Under the pieces are notes generated by a model. It did no database searches, was not told the DNA's origin, and was given only the letters and a program-made list of their open reading frames with translations. Shown piece by piece: positions 9,284 through 18,243 of a stretch of 64,000 bases of DNA. Position 1 is the stretch's first letter, and each line of letters begins with the position of its first letter. The stretch is from assembly GCA_003486645.1 (NCBI GenBank), contig DNGI01000321.1, positions 7,543 to 71,542 of the forward strand. Direction: 5' to 3'. Both the position numbers and the translations under genes were made by a program. The stretch is from Cyanobacteria bacterium UBA11370 (GTDB lineage: Bacteria; Cyanobacteriota; Cyanobacteriia; Cyanobacteriales; Coleofasciculaceae).

Positions 9284-9300
9284 CTAAAGATAGAAGTTTA

Positions 9301-9334
9301 GCTATTGGTGATTTTGTTGAGAAACACCAATAGC
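9301..9334 (+). terminator. Hairpin after the ATPase/DUF4276 operon
   Basis: GCTATTGGTG (9301-9310) and CACCAATAGC (9325-9334) form a perfect 10-bp stem with a 14-base loop. Only a weak T stretch follows. Confidence 0.55.
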
Positions 9335-9359
9335 CATTTATTGCATAGAATAAATATTA

Positions 9360-9560
9360 TCAGGATTCAGCCCTGATTTTCATTAACAACTTGCCCAAAT
9401 GATTGTATCCGATTCTGGGATTAGAGGGAGTGATGGTGCAACCATCATAATCGGCGATAATACCCCAAAATTTATCGCCCCAATTGGAGTATCTAACGGC
9501 AACATATTGGAGAACCAGTTTTTTATCCAAGACATGGGTGTTTCCTCGTTGTTTAATAGT
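9360..9560 (-). pseudogene. Possible gene remnant downstream of holA
   Basis: On the minus strand a frame of about 66 codons is open from just after a TGA (9561-9563) to the stop at 9360-9362. It reads protein-like (KLVLQYVAVRYSNWGDKFWG, then IIADYDGC) but has no good start. A small plus-strand ORF overlaps it (9399-9587) and looks less protein-like. It may be the tail of a lost gene. Family unknown. Confidence 0.3.
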
Positions 9561-9588
9561 TCATCTAATAGAGCCGCTCTTGCTTAAC

Positions 9589-10563
9589 TTAAGGAAAACA
9601 GAGTTCAACAATTTGACTTTGAACTGTAGAGAAGTTAGAGTAAGTTTTAAGACTCACATACAGTTCCAATAACTGTCCCATAATTCGCTGCAACCGAGAG
9701 AGAGAAATACTCCTAACTTCCTGGCACAGATAATAGACTCGATTGGGGTTGCCAACTTCGGCGTATTTAGCAAATATTTGGTTGTCAGTTTCTCCATCTA
9801 ATATCAGGAGTTTTATCCATAACCACTGGCGGAATAAAGTGATGAGAGTAGCGACAACTTTCAGCATTGGTTCGTTGCGATTCCTTAACCCAGAAAGCAA
9901 TTGTAACGCTTGTGTGGTATCCTCAATTTTGATAGCTGTAGCTAGAGCGATCGCCGTTTGAGTAGTTACTTCCACTACCTCTTTAACCTGGGGCACATCC
10001 ACTCGCTCCAAGTTGCTCCAAGTTGCCAGTTTTTCTAACTCATTGTACAGTAGTCGGGTATCGTTGCCGAGCGCAAAAGCCAATTCTTTGGCAGCAGCGG
10101 GGGTGATATTGACTCCTAATTCTGCGGCGGCAGTTTTCACCTGTTGCACTAACTCGTCGGTTTTCCAAGGTGGAATCAGGGGGAATTCCTGAATGTGGGC
10201 ATATTTTTGCAGAAGTTTGGTCGATTTTAGTCTACTATCAGGCTTTTTGGTACGGGTCAGCACCAGGGTATTGGACTCTGGGATGGCTGGCAGAATTTGC
10301 TCTAACTGCAATAGCATCTGGTCATCCATTGGTTCTAGCATATTAGAATTGGGCAATACTACCAAGCGATCGCCGTTACCAATGGGTGGAGTCATAATAT
10401 CCGAAACTGCTTGGAGAATACTCTCTACACCAGGGAGATATTGGTTAAAGTTGAAAGATTCCCAGTCGGGAGAGATTATTTGGGTACGGAGTTGATTGAT
10501 GGCGCGTTCCATGAGGAATTCATTATCGCCAAAATAGATATAAATTGGCATTTTTCGGGTCAT
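9589..10563 (-). CDS. holA: DNA polymerase III delta subunit (clamp loader)
   Basis: Delta is the wrench that opens the beta clamp. The typical start MPIYIYFGDNEFLMERAI is present (Met at 10551; the annotated start adds four residues), followed by the family pattern VVLPNSN, TLVLTRTKKPDSRLK and FALGNDTRLLYNELEKL. The length of 324 aa fits HolA. It is separated from the upstream minus-strand gene by a strong hairpin at 10582-10613. Together with holB (5403-6443), dnaX and dnaN it completes a plasmid-borne clamp and clamp-loader set. Confidence 0.9.
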   Translation of the reverse strand: MTRKMPIYIYFGDNEFLMERAINQLRTQIISPDWESFNFNQYLPGVESILQAVSDIMTPPIGNGDRLVVLPNSNMLEPMDDQMLLQLEQILPAIPESNTLVLTRTKKPDSRLKSTKLLQKYAHIQEFPLIPPWKTDELVQQVKTAAAELGVNITPAAAKELAFALGNDTRLLYNELEKLATWSNLERVDVPQVKEVVEVTTQTAIALATAIKIEDTTQALQLLSGLRNRNEPMLKVVATLITLFRQWLWIKLLILDGETDNQIFAKYAEVGNPNRVYYLCQEVRSISLSRLQRIMGQLLELYVSLKTYSNFSTVQSQIVELCFP

Positions 10564-10581
10564 TAAATAGTGTACTGTGTT

Positions 10582-10613
10582 CCCCCAAATGCCTTTTAAG
10601 AGGCATCTGGGGG
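10582..10613. terminator. Hairpin between the 182-aa gene and holA
   Basis: CCCCC and ATGCCT (10582-10594) pair with AGGCAT and GGGGG (10601-10613). There is no T run on the minus strand, so it may terminate weakly or stabilise a processed end. Confidence 0.5.
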
Positions 10614-10634
10614 TTAGTTGTTTTACGAGAAGGT

Positions 10635-11183
10635 TTAGCCTTCTAGCTGGTTGATTATGGCATCAATTTGTTGATTAGACGAATCAGTTTTAACTGGGCC
10701 TTCAAAGCAGAAAGTTGCAATTGGATTCCCGTCCTTGGAGAGACATTCTACTTCGCCGGAATTATCTGCCTCGATACGATATCCCTTTATAGTGTTGTAC
10801 TCGTTGGCAAAGCCTATCAGTTTGGATTGGCAAAGCTGGCGCAGTTTATTGAGCAGTTTTGCACGAGTATAAATAACATCAATTGCTTGCCAATCAAGAG
10901 AATTCAATTCTGCACCGTCGTGGCGAGTGACCGTATAGACAGGTTCTTGTCCTACTTTTGTTGAGATTTTGTGAGTGAACTTATAAGACGAGTGTTCGTA
11001 AAGGTAATCGCCATCTGAATCAGCGTTTTGTAACCAAGCAAAGGCTAAAATAATTTGATGGATTTGGTTCGTTTGTTTGGGTTGAAGTTGAGCCACTTTG
11101 GATGCCTTTTTGCTGAATTTCCTGTCTGGGACGCGAAGCGTCGGAAAGCGAAGGAATGCTTGAGGAAGGCGCTCTAGACACAA
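10635..11183 (-). CDS. Hypothetical protein, 182 aa
   Basis: The family is not recognised. The confident part is the last 150 residues (QIHQIILAFAWLQNADSDGD to IDAIINQLEG), an alpha/beta protein without membrane segments. The first 30 codons cover a GACGC-GAA-GCGTC palindrome (11130-11142) and read unlike the rest, so the true start may be further inside. It lies 86 bases downstream of the polymerase gene on the same strand and may be co-transcribed with it. Confidence 0.55.
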   Translation of the reverse strand: MCLERLPQAFLRFPTLRVPDRKFSKKASKVAQLQPKQTNQIHQIILAFAWLQNADSDGDYLYEHSSYKFTHKISTKVGQEPVYTVTRHDGAELNSLDWQAIDVIYTRAKLLNKLRQLCQSKLIGFANEYNTIKGYRIEADNSGEVECLSKDGNPIATFCFEGPVKTDSSNQQIDAIINQLEG

Positions 11184-11269
11184 GGAACGTTGTAGAATAA
11201 ATCACCTTTGTTGAGTTGACGAATGGCAATGATTGCTCCTATTGTTGTGACTCCGGGAAACAGCTTGAT

Positions 11270-13342
11270 TTACTTATCCGTCCAAGAGTTTCCCAACAAA
11301 CTATTTGGGCTTTCCCCCTCATCTACCGGGATATCTTTGATAACAGTTTGCATCGCTTGGCGGATGGCATTTTGCACGGCGCTAGCTATCTCAATCCCAA
11401 ATTCTTCTTTTCCAAATAAATCACCCTCATCATGACAGCAATTTCCTACCCACGCTTCCCATTCAGGATGAGCATCAAAAGCAGCTATACAGTACGCCAA
11501 AAATGTTTTGATGATGTCCGCTTCGCACAGCGTCCAATAAGCGGCATTGGTATCCGGTCCTTTTACAGATAGCTCCTGGTTAGAGCCAAATTTTTGCGGC
11601 CATTTGGGAAGAAATACGCCGCGACCTGTTAGGCATCTGACATAACCCAACCCAAATTTAGTACGCGGACAAATTCTCTCGATTCCCAGTACTCTTGGCA
11701 AGCAGTTGTTAGCTTCCTGGATAATTTGTCGTTGGAATTTAGCTAGCACTTTGTAGGTAGTTTTCCAGGCGGTGATAGAGTTTTTGGCACTTAGATCAGA
11801 GAGAATAATTCCAGATTTCGTGCGAATTGTCTTTTGCAAAGTGCGAAATCCTTGTAAGTTTTGACTGCCGTAGTGGACGGACTTGGACATCGCCCTCAAG
11901 CGAACCGCTAGGGGGTGGTTGGGGTGATTTTTGTCTTTATCCCATAGCCGGATATTTTCTTCCGTCCACTCAGAACCCATGTTTTCTAGTTGGGCAATTT
12001 TGGCGGCTATCGAGCAAAAGATATCGCCGTGAATGCTATTAAATCGCGCAATTAACTCCGGGTCGAGGGAGGCTTGGGTGGCTACTCTGGCGTGAAGTTT
12101 AGAAGCATCGCACCAGATGCCAATACGTCCGGGATGGGTACGAAAAACTGACCGAATTGGTGGGAGGTTATAGGGTTTTAATTCCGCCGGAAAGGTGGAA
12201 AGAGATGGTGGATTTTGTAAGTTGGGTTCGGAACAGCCACTGCGACCGAATCCCTTGCGATTGATTTGCGTATAATTGCCTCTGACGTACCCATCTGTTA
12301 CTGTGTTTTGGAGGTTTTGGAGGTAATCAACATAGACTTTGGTTGTCTTGATGAGGCTAATTAATCGCAGTTCGGGAATATCCCAGAATTTACTTAAGTC
12401 GTCAACGTTGGCTGATTTAAGAGTGAGTCCAAATTGGATATTGATGAGGTCAGCTAACTTTTTAGGTGAATAAAGGTGAGGAATGCAATCACTGAAGGTT
12501 TGCCCTAGTTGCTCTATCAGAGATTGATAGGCGGCTTGATATTGGTAGGTAACATCAGCTAACACGGCTTCATCTACAGGCATTCCGTAGTGAGACATTT
12601 GGGCAAAAGCGGGTGAGGCTCTACATTCAATTAAGTAACTGTCCCAAACTCCAATTTCTTTGAGTAATGGTTCTAATAAGTTATGTACTTTAAGAACAAT
12701 TTCAGCGTCATAACCGGCGTAGTTAAGTTGGCTATTACTGAGCTGTCCGTTCCCCAATTCTCCCCAGCCCCAATCAGAGGTTTGTTCGGTTTTGTCAATG
12801 TCTAAACCTAGCCGTAAGCAGATGCTTTCTAGGGAATGGGGTTTCCCATGTCGTTTGTCAAGCCAGGGTTCTAGTCCTGCCCAATATACCTGAGACATCA
12901 GCTTTGTATCCCGGATGTTGCGGATGGGATAATTGTATTTAAACAGCATCCAGCGTTGCTCGAAGTCTAAGCTATGCCCGATAACTTCTACGTTGGGATT
13001 TATCAGTCTTTCTCTGAGATTGTTCCAGAAGGTGAGAGATTCTAGTTTTTGATAAATGAGGGAGCGCTCATGATTAGTCCATCCCAGGTCAATGACCAGC
13101 ACGCTTGTTTCTTCTCCTTGGTTTATGGCGATTTGGATTAAGCGGATTTCTCCCGTTTCTGGATTGAGTGCGCCATCGGGGTCAGATATGTTGGAGAAGG
13201 TTTCAAGGTCAAATCCAAACTGTTTGCAGGTTTTCCAAGCTTTGAATACAGTATTGAATCGGGGGTCATTGGTTGTAATAATATGAGGTGAGATTTCTTC
13301 TTGTGGGAAAAGAAGAAGCGAGTATTGGTGAGATTCAAGCAT
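11270..13342 (-). CDS. Family A DNA polymerase (PolA-like) with 3'-5' exonuclease
   Basis: 690 aa. The proofreading exonuclease domain is complete: FDLET (Exo I), VIGHSLDFEQRW (Exo II) and YAGYDAEIVL (Exo III). The polymerase domain has motif A as IGIWCDASKLHARV (catalytic Asp kept, Tyr-Ser-Gln pattern altered), motif B as RLRAMSKSVHYG and motif C as CCHDEGDLFG with the HDE intact. There is no 5' flap-nuclease domain, so it is shaped like phage or plasmid replicative PolA enzymes rather than chromosomal Pol I. It is flanked by holA and could extend plasmid DNA. Motif A departures suggest an unusual sugar-selection site. Confidence 0.9.
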   Translation of the reverse strand: MLESHQYSLLLFPQEEISPHIITTNDPRFNTVFKAWKTCKQFGFDLETFSNISDPDGALNPETGEIRLIQIAINQGEETSVLVIDLGWTNHERSLIYQKLESLTFWNNLRERLINPNVEVIGHSLDFEQRWMLFKYNYPIRNIRDTKLMSQVYWAGLEPWLDKRHGKPHSLESICLRLGLDIDKTEQTSDWGWGELGNGQLSNSQLNYAGYDAEIVLKVHNLLEPLLKEIGVWDSYLIECRASPAFAQMSHYGMPVDEAVLADVTYQYQAAYQSLIEQLGQTFSDCIPHLYSPKKLADLINIQFGLTLKSANVDDLSKFWDIPELRLISLIKTTKVYVDYLQNLQNTVTDGYVRGNYTQINRKGFGRSGCSEPNLQNPPSLSTFPAELKPYNLPPIRSVFRTHPGRIGIWCDASKLHARVATQASLDPELIARFNSIHGDIFCSIAAKIAQLENMGSEWTEENIRLWDKDKNHPNHPLAVRLRAMSKSVHYGSQNLQGFRTLQKTIRTKSGIILSDLSAKNSITAWKTTYKVLAKFQRQIIQEANNCLPRVLGIERICPRTKFGLGYVRCLTGRGVFLPKWPQKFGSNQELSVKGPDTNAAYWTLCEADIIKTFLAYCIAAFDAHPEWEAWVGNCCHDEGDLFGKEEFGIEIASAVQNAIRQAMQTVIKDIPVDEGESPNSLLGNSWTDK

Positions 13343-13804
13343 TGCTGTTAATTTTTTTGTGACACCAGTCGCCCATTCTTTCAGGATGAGTGTAATAGTC
13401 TAAGCGGGTCATAACTGGTTTAGGGAATTGCGTAAAAATCGAATACCAAGGAATACCAATATGCCTATATCAATTGGGTATAAGAATGACACAATTGTTT
13501 TCAGTTACTCTTCGGATAGATTTAGCTCATTTGTGTCAAAGCCAGAGCCAATTGGCATTACTTATTAGGATGACCAATTAAATTCAATTCAAATAATGAC
13601 GCGCTAGACTTCGCTAGACTTAATTAACTTAATTCTGGAACTTTAGAAATTCTTATTTCATGAAGCTCATTAGTTATGGCTATTACGAGATGCCTTTTGA
13701 GCATAATCCATACTTCCTCCTTTGCAATAGCAAGTACGCTCAATGTTGGTTCAAAGATTGAGTGATCAACCTCGAAATATTAATACTCTGAACGAGTCAA
13801 CTTG
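13343..13804. other. Intergenic region between the polymerase and the hypermodification operon
   Basis: Nothing certain is seen in 460 bases. A 33-codon plus-strand ORF (13660-13761, MKLISYGYYEMPFEHN...) reads protein-like but has no clear ribosome site. The left part presumably holds the promoter of the polymerase gene. No clear terminator for the MazG gene was found. Confidence 0.4.
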
Positions 13805-14716
13805 TTAGTGTATCTGATAAGCTATGGAGCGTAAATCAAGATCGACAATAACCATTCCTCCTCGATTTTTCTCCACCTGACGCCATACTTCGTAGCCCAT
13901 AATAATCGCTTTTTCCCAATCACCGAGCGAACATTTAGCAACTTCGAGGTGAGAAGTCATGTTTTTAATAGTTTTGAGCAATTGGTAGTCAAGTGTAGTC
14001 ACCCCTTCCAAGAAAGCATGATCCTTAGCATAGCTGAACACGAGCGCCGATATGCCTTCCTCAATAGCTATAGCACGACCTCCATCTTCAACCTCATCAA
14101 CTTTAAAATTACTCTTACGCTTACGTCTACCAAGTATTTTGCGGGAAACTGGCGACCAACCCAAAATAGCCACATACGACAGATGGAAAACATCATGAAA
14201 TCGGTAGCCATCACTTGAGTAGGAATTGTCAGTAAGATCATTTCCTACCTGTTCTCCTTCAATGAAGGCTCTCATTTTTACCGAATTGTCTTCTATCATC
14301 TGGGTAAATTCAACCTTAAATTTTCTAGGAAGACGTTCTGACTCAGGAAATTCACTATCGAAATATGAAGGGAAGCAACTGACATTCTGTACTTCATCTC
14401 TCCATCCCCAGCGACTCTGGCACTTTCTCAGATTGCTCTCCGCAATTGAATCTAAATCTAAATCGAATTTAGTTGCCACGTTAGCGATATACCAAAGTAA
14501 ATCTCCTAATTCTTCTGCAACACCCTCTTTAAAAAGTTTGTGTGCATCACCGTCACGGAGATGCTTTTTGTACTCAGTTATAAGTGAACCAACCTCCCCT
14601 ACCAAACCGAGTAGAGGCACAATCATTTCTATTTCGGTTCCCTGTACAGCAGGAGTTTGATTAGTCCGTAGTGCTTGCTTTTGATAGTCGCTAAAATCCA
14701 TGATTAAATTAAACAA
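13805..14716 (-). CDS. MazG-type nucleotide pyrophosphohydrolase with C-terminal extension
   Basis: MazG-fold enzymes hydrolyse (d)NTPs to (d)NMP and pyrophosphate. The domain is in the first 110 residues: LLGLVGEVGSLITEYKK, then GVAEELGDLLWYIANVA and DLDLDSIAESNLRKCQSRW, matching the helical E-x3-E and E-x2-D metal-binding pattern. Residues 110-300 form an extra region (FHDVFHLSYVAILGWSP, AIEEGISALVFSYAKD) that could be a second helical MazG-like half. The start may be Met 6 (14701). It is the last gene of the six-gene operon and overlaps the previous gene by 8 bases if the first Met is used. A nucleotide-pool role fits the neighbours. Confidence 0.8.
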   Translation of the reverse strand: MFNLIMDFSDYQKQALRTNQTPAVQGTEIEMIVPLLGLVGEVGSLITEYKKHLRDGDAHKLFKEGVAEELGDLLWYIANVATKFDLDLDSIAESNLRKCQSRWGWRDEVQNVSCFPSYFDSEFPESERLPRKFKVEFTQMIEDNSVKMRAFIEGEQVGNDLTDNSYSSDGYRFHDVFHLSYVAILGWSPVSRKILGRRKRKSNFKVDEVEDGGRAIAIEEGISALVFSYAKDHAFLEGVTTLDYQLLKTIKNMTSHLEVAKCSLGDWEKAIIMGYEVWRQVEKNRGGMVIVDLDLRSIAYQIH

Positions 14717-15881
14717 CTCCTAATTTTGATTTCAGGTTTGTATTGACATAGTTTTCTTTATATTGCTTCACAGTTTCGTTAATTCCCCACTTGGGGGGAT
14801 ACCAGTAATCGATTGGTTGCCTATTCGCTGAATACTTCTGCTTTATGCGAGTTCGGCCTGATATTCCAGAAATCTCAGGGTGCTTAATCCGGGAATACTT
14901 ATCGACCTCACAAAAAAGATTTTGGCAGTCGATTAACTGCAAAGGTCTTCCAAAGATAGAATGGAAATCAAGACCTAAACGCTCAAACTCAAATTTTTGG
15001 TTTTTTGCCATCAATTTAATGATTTCTGGCTCGTTAAGACCACCAAGATCGGCAAAACACTTCCGAATACCATCAAGCGCACCTGGTCCTGGAACTACAA
15101 AACTCATTTCGCTGAAGTTCGTGATTTCGCTGTAATTGACATCAGTAATAAACTGATAGGCAAGAAAGTCACCGATAGTGGGATATTCTCGTAAGAGATC
15201 AAATCCTCGGTGCATATTTGGTGCATCAGTAAGCTTCTTAGGCAATTCATCAGTCATCATCCGCTCAATCAGATTGAGATGAGTATGATGCTTTCTTGTA
15301 TGTCGAAGTCCTTTCCCTCCTGACGGCATAATGTATGCTGCTGAATAGATACTTTGACCATTCTCTATCGCTTTAGTGAGAATTTCATCGTAGCGCTTAA
15401 AAGAATATTCTGCGTAGATAATATTGCCAAGCCTATTTTCCAAAAGCCGCCAAGTTTCGATCTTGTTGAAAATCTTAAACAGGATGATTCTGAAAAATAC
15501 TTCCTCTGGAGTAGAAGGAAGATCTTCTCTATAGATAACATGACGGATCAAGTATTGGCTTGTACGATCTGATGCACGGTAAGCATTGGTGAATTTGAAG
15601 GTAGAAATAATTGGATCTTCAGTCCAAGGCATCGGTTCTCCGCGCAACTTCTTGAAAAAGACTTTTTGCCTTTCTGCGGCAAATCGCCAGTAGGTATCAA
15701 ACACAACGGTAGGCTTGGCAGGAAGAAGGTGAGAGTATGCAGCAACATCTATGCTGTCAGAGATTTTAGGTCTACTATAGTCGCCTAAGTCAAGACTGAG
15801 TTGTTCGTCAAGAGATGTATCTTTTTGAGTAGTTTTAAATTTTCCTCTCGTTGGTTGTTTGGTTGGCATTATGCGTTCCAT
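14709..15881 (-). CDS. Putative DNA base hypermodification protein (5-hmdU kinase/pyrophosphorylase helical family)
   Basis: 390 aa. The core YWRFAAERQKVFFKKLRG, then STFKFTNAYRASDRTSQYL and EEVFFRIILFKIFNKIETW, matches by recall the helical family annotated as DNA base hypermodification proteins, known from phages that decorate 5-hydroxymethyl-uracil through a pyrophosphate intermediate. Conserved Arg/Asp pairs (YRASDR) and the later SYVYS-like PGPGALDGIRKCF segment are seen. The first 45 residues are basic and low-complexity. It lies between the TS-like and MazG genes, with short overlaps. The exact reaction is not deducible from sequence alone. Confidence 0.7.
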   Translation of the reverse strand: MERIMPTKQPTRGKFKTTQKDTSLDEQLSLDLGDYSRPKISDSIDVAAYSHLLPAKPTVVFDTYWRFAAERQKVFFKKLRGEPMPWTEDPIISTFKFTNAYRASDRTSQYLIRHVIYREDLPSTPEEVFFRIILFKIFNKIETWRLLENRLGNIIYAEYSFKRYDEILTKAIENGQSIYSAAYIMPSGGKGLRHTRKHHTHLNLIERMMTDELPKKLTDAPNMHRGFDLLREYPTIGDFLAYQFITDVNYSEITNFSEMSFVVPGPGALDGIRKCFADLGGLNEPEIIKLMAKNQKFEFERLGLDFHSIFGRPLQLIDCQNLFCEVDKYSRIKHPEISGISGRTRIKQKYSANRQPIDYWYPPKWGINETVKQYKENYVNTNLKSKLGVV

Positions 15882-15891
15882 CGATTGCTTG

Positions 15892-16716
15892 TTAGTCTGT
15901 CTTTGAGGGTATCACTTTTCGACATACTTCGATGACTGGAGTGAGAATAGGTGATTTCTTAGGAATGTTCTTTTTCTTACCAATATGCTCTAGCTTGGCT
16001 ACACCTACAAAGCAGTTCATGCGGCTAAACGTTAGCTCCATTTCATGAGCCATAAAGTTTCCCAGCCTGCATAGCCCCAAGTAATTGCCGTAGGCTTTAT
16101 TGAGGATCTGCTGTGTTGCATAAAAAGCGTTCAGTGTAAGGGTTTCTCCCTGTGGAACAAAACTGATGTGTTGTAAACAGGGGAAAGGGAGATAAGGATC
16201 AGGAATATGGTCTCTGCCAGGATCGAAAATTGATGCCTGAAACATCGATCTCCTAACTCCTGGCCGTGCATTGTACTGGGAAATAATATATTCCAGTTGG
16301 TTCCCATTATATTCCAGTTGGTTTACATTATCGGGGCGAGAATCAAATGCAATAAGTCTTTCAAAGTAAATACCTCGTCTATTCTTATTAGGTTCAGCGG
16401 CTTTTATTCGATCAAAAACCTTGAGATATCTCTCAAACAATTCCTTTCGTTCATATTTAGAGCGTCTCCACATAGAATGAGGGAAAATCGTATTTGCAAC
16501 AGTATCTACTTTTTGCTCACCTTCGGCCGCAAGACAATTATCAAGCGACTGCCGGATATTCCGATCCTCATTCGGTATACCGTCAGTGAAACCTGTTATG
16601 CTTACCACCAGAGGAGAGATTTCCTTACCTGAATTATCCATGATGTGCAAAAATGCACGCGCCCAAGCATAGGAAAGGTTGTCTTCATCGATCAGAAGAG
16701 GTGAACCGTTACTCAT
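15892..16716 (-). CDS. Thymidylate-synthase-like protein (dNMP hydroxymethylase-like)
   Basis: 274 aa. The C-terminal half has the TS pattern LPFPCLQHISFV with the nucleophilic Cys (C180), followed by LTLNAFYATQQILNKAYGNY and LCRLGNFMAHEMEL, which align with the RS-x-D...G-P-N and LL..A blocks of thymidylate synthases. The usual Arg-Ser-x-x-Asp of that block is not kept, so the substrate may differ from dUMP. Family members make thymine or 5-hydroxymethyl pyrimidines. A 21-base tandem duplication (about 16287-16328) encodes NQLEYNGNQLEY. It overlaps the peptidase gene by 8 bases and lies 10 bases from the hypermodification gene. Confidence 0.7.
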   Translation of the reverse strand: MSNGSPLLIDEDNLSYAWARAFLHIMDNSGKEISPLVVSITGFTDGIPNEDRNIRQSLDNCLAAEGEQKVDTVANTIFPHSMWRRSKYERKELFERYLKVFDRIKAAEPNKNRRGIYFERLIAFDSRPDNVNQLEYNGNQLEYIISQYNARPGVRRSMFQASIFDPGRDHIPDPYLPFPCLQHISFVPQGETLTLNAFYATQQILNKAYGNYLGLCRLGNFMAHEMELTFSRMNCFVGVAKLEHIGKKKNIPKKSPILTPVIEVCRKVIPSKTD

Positions 16717-17590
16717 CTTCTACCTCCTCAAAATGTCGATATTCACTTAAACCAATAAACTGATAACGCGAGACACGAACAAAGACAGCCCATCCCGTAT
16801 CGCGGCAATAAACCTGCACAACCCCAGGACGGTTAGCTTTAAAAAGGTGTCCCTTTGAGTGATTTTTTTCAAGGGTGATAGTTTCATCTGCGGCTTCTGT
16901 ACCAGTTGGAAGCAAAATGAAACTTCCGACTTCAGCATCAATTGTTGGCATTGGCCACTGTGTATCAGCGATAATCAATGGGTCAGTCGATGGATGCCCA
17001 AGCATCTTTTCACGAATAGTTTTGGGCTTGGTTTTAAGAAGCAAACTAGCTCTTGAGGAGCCGATCATCTTAAGAGTATAAGCCATGTGAGTAATCAGAG
17101 TTTCGTACCCAACACCGAAATTACAGGCAACTGTAAAAATTTGCTCAGGTGTTGCCTCAGCAAAATCCCAACCTCGCGAAACAAATGCTTTCCGCACTCC
17201 TAAAACTGGCATAAGCAAGAATCCAGCAAATGAGTTGGCTAAAAACTCCTCTGGTTGAAAAGCCTGAGCGCTTTCTGATTCTCCTATCAGTTCATCGATA
17301 GTTGAACCGTGTCCAAATACATGATGACCAAGTTCGTGAGCGCAGGTAAAGATGCGTCTGGGGAGGGGACGTAATGCAGAGAGTAGAATTATCGGCTCTG
17401 TTTCTCGGAGATAGATACCCTCCATACTAATGTCAACAAATCTGACCCTCACATTGAGCTTGTCACACAAGCCGTAAATGCAGAGTGGGCTTTTGTTATC
17501 AAAACCTGCTTTCCTCCGCACATCAATTGCTTTCTGCTGGGCTTGTTGTGCCAAAACCTGTCTCTGATTTCTCAAAGTCTGATTCCTCAA
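16709..17590 (-). CDS. ImmA/IrrE-family metallopeptidase
   Basis: 293 aa. CAHELGHHVFGH is the HExxH zinc site (H85, E86, H89), with EEFLANSFAGFLLMP supplying the third ligand. The C-terminal 130 residues form an additional beta-rich part (TQWPMPTIDAEVGSFILLP). Known members (ImmA, IrrE) cleave a partner XRE repressor and thereby switch on genes. The gene directly upstream is such an XRE repressor, joined by a TTGA overlap with a TTG start. This suggests a repressor/protease switch for the operon. The loop before the zinc site is not unusual. Confidence 0.85.
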   Translation of the reverse strand: MRNQTLRNQRQVLAQQAQQKAIDVRRKAGFDNKSPLCIYGLCDKLNVRVRFVDISMEGIYLRETEPIILLSALRPLPRRIFTCAHELGHHVFGHGSTIDELIGESESAQAFQPEEFLANSFAGFLLMPVLGVRKAFVSRGWDFAEATPEQIFTVACNFGVGYETLITHMAYTLKMIGSSRASLLLKTKPKTIREKMLGHPSTDPLIIADTQWPMPTIDAEVGSFILLPTGTEAADETITLEKNHSKGHLFKANRPGVVQVYCRDTGWAVFVRVSRYQFIGLSEYRHFEEVEDE

Positions 17591-17937
17591 AGTACTTCTC
17601 CCCCTCTACGCATCGAAGCAAGTATTGTTAAAAGTCGATCAAGGTCATCGGGCTTAAGCTTTCGGAGTTCTCTAGCGGCAAGCTGAATCTTATCATCATG
17701 GATATCAAGCTTGTCTGCACCCTCCCCAAGGAGCCATGACACACTTACGTCATAAATTTCGGCAAGCTTTGTGATCTCATCAGCAGAAACCTTTCTATTC
17801 CCAGCTTCCGCCTCTGAAATTGAAGGTCGATGAAGACCAAGCATCTTAGCCACCTGAGCTTGAGAAAGCCCCGCCATCTTACGAGCTTCACGCAAGCGGG
17901 CTGCAATAATTGATCTCTTCTCTTCTGTGTAACTCAT
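17587..17937 (-). CDS. XRE-family transcription regulator
   Basis: 116 aa. A standard lambda-repressor-type helix-turn-helix lies at residues 10-65 (LREARKMAGLSQAQVAKMLG, then SISEAEAGNRKVSADEI), followed by a short helical tail. It is the second gene of the operon, 2 bases after the carrier-protein gene and overlapping the peptidase gene. The probable binding site is the palindrome TTACCA-G-TGGTAA at 18244-18256, in front of the operon. It likely represses the operon and is inactivated by its ImmA-like neighbour. Confidence 0.88.
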   Translation of the reverse strand: MSYTEEKRSIIAARLREARKMAGLSQAQVAKMLGLHRPSISEAEAGNRKVSADEITKLAEIYDVSVSWLLGEGADKLDIHDDKIQLAARELRKLKPDDLDRLLTILASMRRGGEVL

Positions 17938-17939
17938 AC

Positions 17940-18227
17940 CTAAGTCTCTCCTGTGTTGACAATCTCACAGACTACAGCAATAGACTCGTCAATAGTGAGC
18001 CACTGCTTGCAATCCTTTGAGAGAAATATGTTGTTACTGTTGGGGATCTCCACATCGAGCTTATCGGCTAGCATCCCAATTGCCTCAATGCAGAGGAGGC
18101 TATCAAACCCTTCCAGGTCAGTCATGGGACAGGTTATTCCTGAGATTGGTGCTTCTGCATATCCACTATCACTCTGGATTTCTTGGAGTACCTCTATCAG
18201 CTTGGCTTTCACATCCTCTTGATTCAT
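17940..18227 (-). CDS. Acyl carrier protein-like protein
   Basis: 95 aa, acidic and helical. LEGFDSLLCIEAIGML has the DSL motif whose Ser (S43) would carry 4'-phosphopantetheine, and DVEIPNSNNIFL resembles helix III of carrier proteins. Length and spacing fit an ACP or PCP. It is the first gene of the six-gene operon. No acyl- or amino-acid-activating enzyme is in the operon, so either a host enzyme loads it or the carried group is made elsewhere. An ACP in front of nucleotide-modification genes suggests that an acyl or aminoacyl group is transferred to a modified base, which is speculative. Confidence 0.72.
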   Translation of the reverse strand: MNQEDVKAKLIEVLQEIQSDSGYAEAPISGITCPMTDLEGFDSLLCIEAIGMLADKLDVEIPNSNNIFLSKDCKQWLTIDESIAVVCEIVNTGET

Positions 18228-18243
18228 GGCACGGTTTCTAATC

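Noticed and set aside
9399-9587. 62-codon plus-strand frame downstream of the DUF4276 gene
   Set aside because: It lacks a ribosome site and overlaps a more protein-like frame on the other strand; neither is clearly a gene.
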